The translations under genes were made by a program, and so were the position numbers. DNA of 64,000 bases from Delphinus delphis (taxonomy: Eukaryota > Chordata > Mammalia > Artiodactyla > Delphinidae): the NCBI RefSeq assembly GCF_949987515.2, contig NW_027192651.1:4216001-4280000 (forward strand). The letters are read 5' to 3'. The notes under the pieces were generated by a model, which saw only the letters and a program-made list of their open reading frames with translations, did not search any database and was not told the DNA's origin. Below, in pieces: positions 63,304-64,000 of the stretch; the first letter of the stretch is position 1; each line of letters opens with the position of its first letter.

Positions 63304-64000
63304 TAGGCCAAAAAGGGCGTATGCGTTTTTTCCTGAATATATTCAGGAAAAAACGCATACGCCCTTTTTGGCCAACCAAGCAAGCTTGCAAAGGAAATCT
63401 GCACTACAATGAAGTCTCACTTCCCCCCGGTCAAAAGGGCCATCTGAAAAAAGTGTAAAGTCCAGAAAGGCAGGACAGGCCATGGAGAACTGGGAGCCAT
63501 GTTATGCTGATGGGCGGGATGTAAATTGCCAATAGACACTTGGGAGAAGTGTATGGTGTTTCCTGAAACATCTAAAAAACAAAGCAACAGAGCCTAGGGC
63601 ACTTCCACTTATGGTCCTATAGCTTAGGGAAATTAAAATCAAAAAGACACAGCCACCCCAAAGTTTGGAACGGCTCTGTTTACAAGAACCTCGTTTACAG
63701 TACAAGTTCAACATCGCAGAAAGTGAAAAATGGATAAAGAAGTTGTGGTATTCACTTACAAAGCAATATCACTCAGCAATGAAATCTATGTCATCAGGCC
63801 CTTAGCAGCACAATGAGTGGATTCAGGTATGATGATTCTAACTGAAATAAGTCACACAGAAAAAGAAACATCATAAGATATCAGTAATACACGGAATGTA
63901 AACTTGGCTACACAGGAACTGAATTACAGAACAGAACAGGGTCTCAAATTTCGAAAACCAACTTATGCTTGCTTAAGGGTAAAGGTGAGTTGGGGTGCTG
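63304..64000 (+). repeat. Satellite unit, 3'-cut by window edge
   Basis: Matches the preceding unit in every private variant I checked. One difference seen: aagggtaaagg at about 63976 against aaggggaaagg. Confidence 0.93.

Larger units (their letters stand above)
17426..64000 (+). repeat. Canonical satellite array, right block (about 29.5 units)
   Basis: Thirty inverted-repeat landmarks start at 17506, 19085, 20665, 22245, 23824, 25404, 26984, 28563, 30141, 31720, 33299, 34876, 36457, 38035, 39615, 41194, 42773, 44353, 45932, 47512, 49091, 50670, 52250, 53830, 55409, 56989, 58568, 60147, 61725 and 63304. Intervals run from 1577 to 1581 bp. The block runs off the right edge of the window, so its full length is unknown. 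Neighbouring units are not always the most similar ones, which points to block duplications as well as single-unit exchange. Confidence 0.96.

Noticed and set aside
1..64000. Regularly spaced palindromes as a CRISPR-like array
   Set aside because: The spacing is 1.58 kb with homologous, not unique, intervening sequence, in a mammalian context.

Overview
The window is mammalian satellite DNA and contains no intact host gene. About 55 of the 64 kb is a head-to-tail array with a period of 1,577-1,581 bp (most often 1,579). Unit length, sequence character and the cetartiodactyl-type L1 around it match, from memory of the literature, the common cetacean satellite first described as a 1,579-bp component in the killer whale. 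The organism is therefore probably a toothed whale. No database search was possible, so the species call is an inference.

Layout: (1) 1-8282, canonical array that decays toward its right edge and is cut off mid-unit. (2) 8283-13039, a non-satellite island: an L1 3' end, an A-rich then GC-rich unclassified stretch with a 74-bp tandem duplication, and a broken class I endogenous retrovirus (pol and env remnants, 3' LTR). (3) 13040-17425, an L1 scrap and then strongly diverged satellite units with a longer period (1,740 and 1,749 bp). (4) 17426-64000, about 29.5 canonical units, some duplicated very recently.

Each unit looks like a chimera of mobile-element pieces: a 72-bp inverted repeat whose arms resemble a mariner terminal repeat, about 800 bp of L1 ORF2-end/3'UTR, a block of about 280 bp that looks LTR-derived, and about 370 bp of unknown origin. 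The long diverged units keep the L1 A-rich terminus plus about 100 bp more. Canonical units lack this through one deletion of about 165 bp with TGA at both edges. This gives a polarity: long form ancestral, 1,579-bp form derived. As I recall, baleen whales carry a unit of about 1,760 bp, so the island may hold a fossil of that ancestral form inside a toothed-whale array.

Nothing here works as a gene set. The short reading frames repeated in every unit are by-products of sequence identity between units. No tRNA, rRNA, CRISPR, bacterial operon or CENP-B box was found.
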